Assembly: GCA_031266805.1 (NCBI GenBank)
Contig: JAISAH010000058.1
Location: 1 to 42,046, forward strand
DNA: 42,046 bases
From: Gracilibacteraceae bacterium
GTDB taxonomy: Bacteria; Bacillota; Desulfitobacteriia; Desulfitobacteriales; Syntrophobotulaceae
Direction of reading: 5' to 3'
Of this stretch, positions 38,725-42,046 are shown one piece after another. Numbering within the stretch: the stretch's first letter is position 1; every line of letters begins with the position of its first letter. Both the position numbers and the translations under genes were made by a program. Under the pieces are notes generated by a model. It did no database searches, was not told the origin of the DNA, and saw only the letters and a program-made list of their open reading frames with translations.

Positions 38725-39678
38725 ATGGAGTTTGGCGTCAGACTCACTATTCAAGGGGAAATGGGGGCCCCGGGAGACAGACTGGCTGAATATGCCCTAA
38801 ATATGGGCATCCGCGCTGAGGAGCTCGGATATGCCAGCGCTTGGATCCCTGATCATCTGAACAACGCCAGAGTCGGGCCCGGGCAGCAAGGACCGAGCAT
38901 GGAGTGCTTCACATCCATTGCCGCGTTGTTGATGAAGACCGAGCGGCTCGTCATCGGTCCCCATGTTTATTGCAACACGTTCCGTAACCCGGCGCTTTTA
39001 GCTAAAATGATAGCGACACTGGATGAGTTTTCGCAAGGACGCACTTTGCTGTCGTTGGGCGGGGGGTGGTTTGAAGAAGAGACCCGGTCACAGGGATATG
39101 GCTGGAATGACCATGATCACAGGATGCGCGCGGTAAAAGAAGCAACCGCTTTGATCAAGCGCCTGTGGACAGAGGACGAGGTCACTTTCGAGGGCGAATA
39201 CTATCAGCTGAAGAATGCCTATCAATTGCCTAAGCCTTACTCAAAGCCGCATCCTCCAATTTGGACGCCTGGGGAGTCGAAGCTTGCGCGGGAAATTGTC
39301 TGCGAATTCGGAGACTATTGGCTCATTTATTCCAAACCGCCTGAGGTGATAGCCAAAATGAAAGAGGATATCTGCCGCCAGGCCGGACGTGATATAAAAC
39401 TGGCTGTATCCGCTGTTTTCATATCAGACTATGAAAACGCGAAAATGCTGGAACGCGCCGGCGACTTCTTAAAAGAACGGGAGCATCGCTTCAAAAAGAA
39501 GCCAACGTTAGATGATATCCTAAGCCACAACATCATCGGTGATCTGGAGACGTGCCGGCGCCAGGTGAGCGCTTATAAAGGAGCAGGTGTAGACCACTTG
39601 ATCATTCAGCCGATGCCGCCGATGGAGGGGATGGAGCTCTTTGCCGCTGAAGTCATGAATAAAGGAGATTTGACATGA
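38725..39678 (+). CDS. LLM class (luciferase-like) flavin-dependent oxidoreductase
   Basis: A 317-residue TIM-barrel protein of the bacterial luciferase-like group, which uses FMN or F420. Characteristic stretches are AEELGYASAWIPDHL near residue 30, the IGPHVYCNTFRNPALLAKMIATLDEFSQGR segment and LSLGGGWFEEE, then a C-terminal region ending IIQPMPPMEGME. Family members are monooxygenases or hydride-transfer enzymes; in an anaerobe a reductase or dehydrogenase role is more likely. AAGGAG lies seven bases before the ATG. It overlaps the next gene by ATGA. Confidence 0.88.
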   Translation: MEFGVRLTIQGEMGAPGDRLAEYALNMGIRAEELGYASAWIPDHLNNARVGPGQQGPSMECFTSIAALLMKTERLVIGPHVYCNTFRNPALLAKMIATLDEFSQGRTLLSLGGGWFEEETRSQGYGWNDHDHRMRAVKEATALIKRLWTEDEVTFEGEYYQLKNAYQLPKPYSKPHPPIWTPGESKLAREIVCEFGDYWLIYSKPPEVIAKMKEDICRQAGRDIKLAVSAVFISDYENAKMLERAGDFLKEREHRFKKKPTLDDILSHNIIGDLETCRRQVSAYKGAGVDHLIIQPMPPMEGMELFAAEVMNKGDLT

Positions 39679-40775
39679 ATGACAAGATAACAAAAATCAC
39701 GGCTATGCCGGTGAGACTGCCGCTAAAAAAGCCTTACGCTCTGGCAAACGTTATTCAGAAAGCCGCGGAGTATGTGATTGTGCACTTGGAAACAGCACAA
39801 GGAATCATCGGTTATGGCGAGAGCGCCCCTTTTCCCGGTGAAACAGAGGAAACACAGGCGGACATCGTGAGCGCGATCAGGGACTATCTGGCCCCGGCGA
39901 TTTATGGTTGTTCAATATTTGATTTGGAGAGGGTCCACGAAGCTATGGACATGGCCTTGCCCAAGCGCTTTTTCGCAAAAAGCGGGATCGATATCGCCCT
40001 CTATGACGCCATTGGCAAAGCTTTGAACGAACCGGCGGTAAACATGCTTGGCGGATTATACAGAGAAGAAGTGGAAATTCTCGGCGGCATGGGCTTGCCA
40101 AAAAATGGTAACGAAGCGGCGGCTAATGCCTCAGAGTTGGTGCGGCAAGGCTTTCACACCATAAAAATGAAAATCGGCGGCGGGCCTCGTCTTGACGAAG
40201 AGAATGTGGCGGCCGTCCGCGCTTGTGTCGGCGACGACGTCAGCATCAGAGTTGACGCTAATCAAGCCTATTCTTCAGCGGAGGCGATCCCCTTGCTGCG
40301 CCGTTTGGAGAAATACCGGCTGAGCCTGATCGAGCAGCCTGTGCCGCTTTGGGATATGAGCGGCATGGCCAAAGCGGCCGCTGCCCTAGACACGCCGATC
40401 ATGGCGGACGAACCGGTTTATACTCCTCATGACGTGCTGTTGATCCATGAAAAACAGGCCGCGGATTTTGTGAAAATCAAGGTCATGCGCTGCGGCGGTT
40501 TATATCCCGCTTTAAAAGTGTGCGCCGTCGCGGAAGCTTGCGGGCTGCCGGTTGTGCTGGGCAGCGGACATGAGTCCAGCATCGGTGTTTTGGCGGAACT
40601 CCATCTGGCTTCAGCCTTGAGGACTATTCCTCACGCCGGGGAAATGAACGGCTGCACCCGGCTGGCTGTTGACAGCATTTCAAACCCCGTGGCTATCAGT
40701 TCCGGCAGGGCAAGACTAAGCGATTCCCCCGGTTTAGGCATTGAGTCTCTGGTTTGCGAGTCATATTTTATCTGA
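39675..40775 (+). CDS. Mandelate racemase/muconate lactonizing enzyme family protein
   Basis: A 366-residue enolase-superfamily enzyme that abstracts a proton next to a carboxylate. The catalytic KxK is Lys164/Lys166 (TIKMKIGG). Metal ligands are Asp194 (RVDANQAY), Glu220 (IEQPVP) and Asp245 or Glu246 (MADEPVY), and the second base is in the KIK of residues 267-269. This Lys/Lys layout belongs to the muconate-lactonizing subgroup, which includes cycloisomerases, dipeptide epimerases and o-succinylbenzoate synthase. The capping domain and lack of neighbouring peptide genes do not settle the substrate. It overlaps the luciferase-like gene by four bases and runs up to the TctA gene. Confidence 0.9.
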   Translation: MNDKITKITAMPVRLPLKKPYALANVIQKAAEYVIVHLETAQGIIGYGESAPFPGETEETQADIVSAIRDYLAPAIYGCSIFDLERVHEAMDMALPKRFFAKSGIDIALYDAIGKALNEPAVNMLGGLYREEVEILGGMGLPKNGNEAAANASELVRQGFHTIKMKIGGGPRLDEENVAAVRACVGDDVSIRVDANQAYSSAEAIPLLRRLEKYRLSLIEQPVPLWDMSGMAKAAAALDTPIMADEPVYTPHDVLLIHEKQAADFVKIKVMRCGGLYPALKVCAVAEACGLPVVLGSGHESSIGVLAELHLASALRTIPHAGEMNGCTRLAVDSISNPVAISSGRARLSDSPGLGIESLVCESYFI

Positions 40776-40788
40776 GGAGGCTGCCGAC

Positions 40789-41952
40789 GTGGATATTTTC
40801 TCCTATCTGGCCGCCGCGCTCAGTCCGGCGCATCTGCTGCTCATGCTTTTTGGCATGGTTTTTGGCATTGTCATTGGGGCGATGCCTGGGCTGACTCCGA
40901 CTTTGGGCGTGGCTCTTCTCATACCCATGACGTTTCGCCTCAGCGCGGAAGCGGGTCTTATCGTCTTGGGCGCGGTGTATATAGGCGCAGTGTATGGCGG
41001 ACATATCACCGCGGTCTTGATCGGTATTCCCGGCGCGCCCGCCGCCATTGCCACCACATTCGACGGTTTCCCGATGAACAAAAACGGCTTTGGGCAGCGG
41101 GCGCTGAATATAGGAGTCACGTCTTCTTTTATTGGAGGGTTGCTGGGGGTCTGTTCGCTTATCCTCTTCGCGCCGGCGCTCGCGCATCTGACGCTGGCTT
41201 TCGGGCCGGCCGAGAACTTTTGGGTAGCCCTGTTTGGCATTGCCGTGATTGCCAGCCTGGCCATTGATAATTTCTGGAAAGGGATCGTCAGCGGCATGCT
41301 GGGGCTCCTGCTCAGTTTCGTCGGCACTAGCGCCATGACCGGCATCGCTCGTTTTACCTTCGGACAGAGCAGCTTGATCGGCGGGATCAGCGTGGTTCCC
41401 GCGCTGATAGGCATGTTTTCCATTCCTCAGGTCATCAGCCTGTTTTGCAACCCGTCGACGCATATTATCAGCGATGTCAACAAATACCAAGAGGAAAATC
41501 ACCCTTTGCGCGACGCTCTCTATGTGATCAAAAAGCCTTTTGCCCTGGGATTAGCTTCGGTGATCGGCGTCGTCATCGGGATCCCCGGAGCCGGCGGACA
41601 AGTCGGCGGGATCGTCGCCTATGACTGGGTAAAGCGCACATCCAAAGATAAAGAGCAATTTGGCGGCGGTTTTCCCGATGGCGTCATCGCTTCGCAGTCG
41701 TCGGCTAACGCCACAGTAGGCGGGGCCTTGGTGCCGCTTTTGACTTTGGGCATTCCGGGCAGCGCCACGGCTGCTGTTTTGCTCGGCGGCCTATTGATCC
41801 ATGGCCTGTTCCCTGGCGCTAACCTCTTCACGGCCCATGCGGACGTCACATATACTTTTATCTGGTCGCTCTTTCTTGCGCACTTGGTATTGCTGCCTTT
41901 GGGTTTTATGGGAGCGCGCGTGTTTTCTAACATAAATTCTTTGAAATTTTAG
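40789..41952 (+). CDS. Tripartite tricarboxylate transporter permease TctA, apparently truncated
   Basis: A 387-residue member of the TctA family, the large membrane subunit of TctABC carboxylate importers. Family signatures are GIVIGAMPGLTPTLGVALLIP near residue 25, the IGIPGAPAAIATTFDGFPM loop, VIGIPGAGGQVGG and LGIPGSATAAVLLGG. TctA proteins are usually about 500 residues with a further hydrophobic region after the point where this one stops (MGARVFSNINSLKF), so the C-terminal 100 or so residues seem missing. The GTG start follows GAGGAGG by 8 bases; an earlier ATG overlaps the enolase gene. No tctB or tctC lies before it; the rest of the locus is beyond the window. Confidence 0.85.
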   Translation: MDIFSYLAAALSPAHLLLMLFGMVFGIVIGAMPGLTPTLGVALLIPMTFRLSAEAGLIVLGAVYIGAVYGGHITAVLIGIPGAPAAIATTFDGFPMNKNGFGQRALNIGVTSSFIGGLLGVCSLILFAPALAHLTLAFGPAENFWVALFGIAVIASLAIDNFWKGIVSGMLGLLLSFVGTSAMTGIARFTFGQSSLIGGISVVPALIGMFSIPQVISLFCNPSTHIISDVNKYQEENHPLRDALYVIKKPFALGLASVIGVVIGIPGAGGQVGGIVAYDWVKRTSKDKEQFGGGFPDGVIASQSSANATVGGALVPLLTLGIPGSATAAVLLGGLLIHGLFPGANLFTAHADVTYTFIWSLFLAHLVLLPLGFMGARVFSNINSLKF

Positions 41953-42046
41953 GCACATACTGGCCTGCTGTATTTTAGCTCAGGTTGCCTACCTTGAAAA
42001 ACTAGCGACAGACAGCATTGTCGCCTTTGCCGGAAACATCTTGACA
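41953..42046. other. Unassigned right end
   Basis: The last 94 bases after the TctA stop contain no reading frame of note. A different frame across the TctA end runs for only a few codons past the stop, giving no clear continuation of the transporter. Confidence 0.4.

Noticed and set aside
40768-41502. Minus-strand open frame of 244 codons opposite tctA
   Set aside because: Gln/Arg/Asp-rich translation with no motif, antisense to a strongly conserved transporter.

Overview
The window reads as a chromosomal segment of a strictly anaerobic, Gram-positive-type bacterium, most likely a member of the Clostridia (Bacillota). Supporting signs are an oxygen-independent ribonucleotide reductase pair (nrdD-nrdG) behind NrdR boxes, an indolepyruvate:ferredoxin oxidoreductase, lipobox-type lipoproteins, strong GGAGG-type ribosome binding sites with frequent GTG/TTG starts, and a DUF4358 lipoprotein. 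GC content looks moderate, a little above 50 percent by eye. No rRNA, tRNA, CRISPR array, transposase or phage gene was seen.

Layout. (1) 1-1582, minus strand: the start of a MATE exporter and an LVIVD-repeat beta-propeller protein. (2) 1896-5794: a tandem VOC protein overlapping an epimerase-like SDR, a convergent phosphotransacylase (Ptb type), and a cytoplasmic ApbE flavin transferase. (3) 5931-23542, plus strand: 16 genes with gaps of 33 bp or less, ending at a perfect 18-bp hairpin terminator. They encode an SDR, a double-FMN/FAD reductase, an HMG-CoA-lyase-like enzyme, four components of a Dpp/Opp ABC importer, three enoyl-CoA hydratase-family proteins, two CaiB/BaiF CoA-transferases, IorA and IorB, an amidohydrolase, and the importer's binding lipoprotein. 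(4) 27781-23642, minus strand: thiolase, the two subunits of a 3-oxoacid CoA-transferase and a PucR-type regulator, convergent with region 3 and sharing its terminator. (5) 28041-29750, minus strand: a zinc-ribbon protein of unknown function, a PNPOx-like flavoprotein and an MBL hydrolase. (6) 30089-33749: nrdD, nrdG and xthA behind a consensus promoter and two NrdR boxes. (7) 37404-33756, minus strand: rlmH (with no standard start codon), an SGNH hydrolase, a DUF4358 lipoprotein, larC with a 15-fold X-His repeat, and a TetR regulator. (8) 37647-41952: a LysR regulator, a luciferase-like oxidoreductase, a muconate-lactonizing-type enolase, and a TctA permease that looks C-terminally short.

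How the genes may work together. Regions 2-4 look like one catabolic island. An organic acid or amide taken up by the ABC importer could be hydrolysed by the amidohydrolase and activated by the CaiB enzymes. It could then be processed by SDR, hydratase and flavin-reductase steps and cleaved by the lyase-like enzyme. Acetoacetate-type products would pass to the CoA-transferase and thiolase, and acyl-CoA could be drawn off for ATP through the Ptb enzyme. IorAB would link a 2-oxoacid step to ferredoxin. ApbE beside a reductase with two ApbE recognition motifs is the best supported functional link. The substrate cannot be named from sequence. Three changes argue that this is not a textbook leucine or fatty-acid route: the lyase has lost its catalytic Cys but kept its metal site, two hydratases lack one catalytic Glu, and the reductase lacks the usual fumarate-site signature. 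Region 8 looks like a second, smaller carboxylic-acid cluster.
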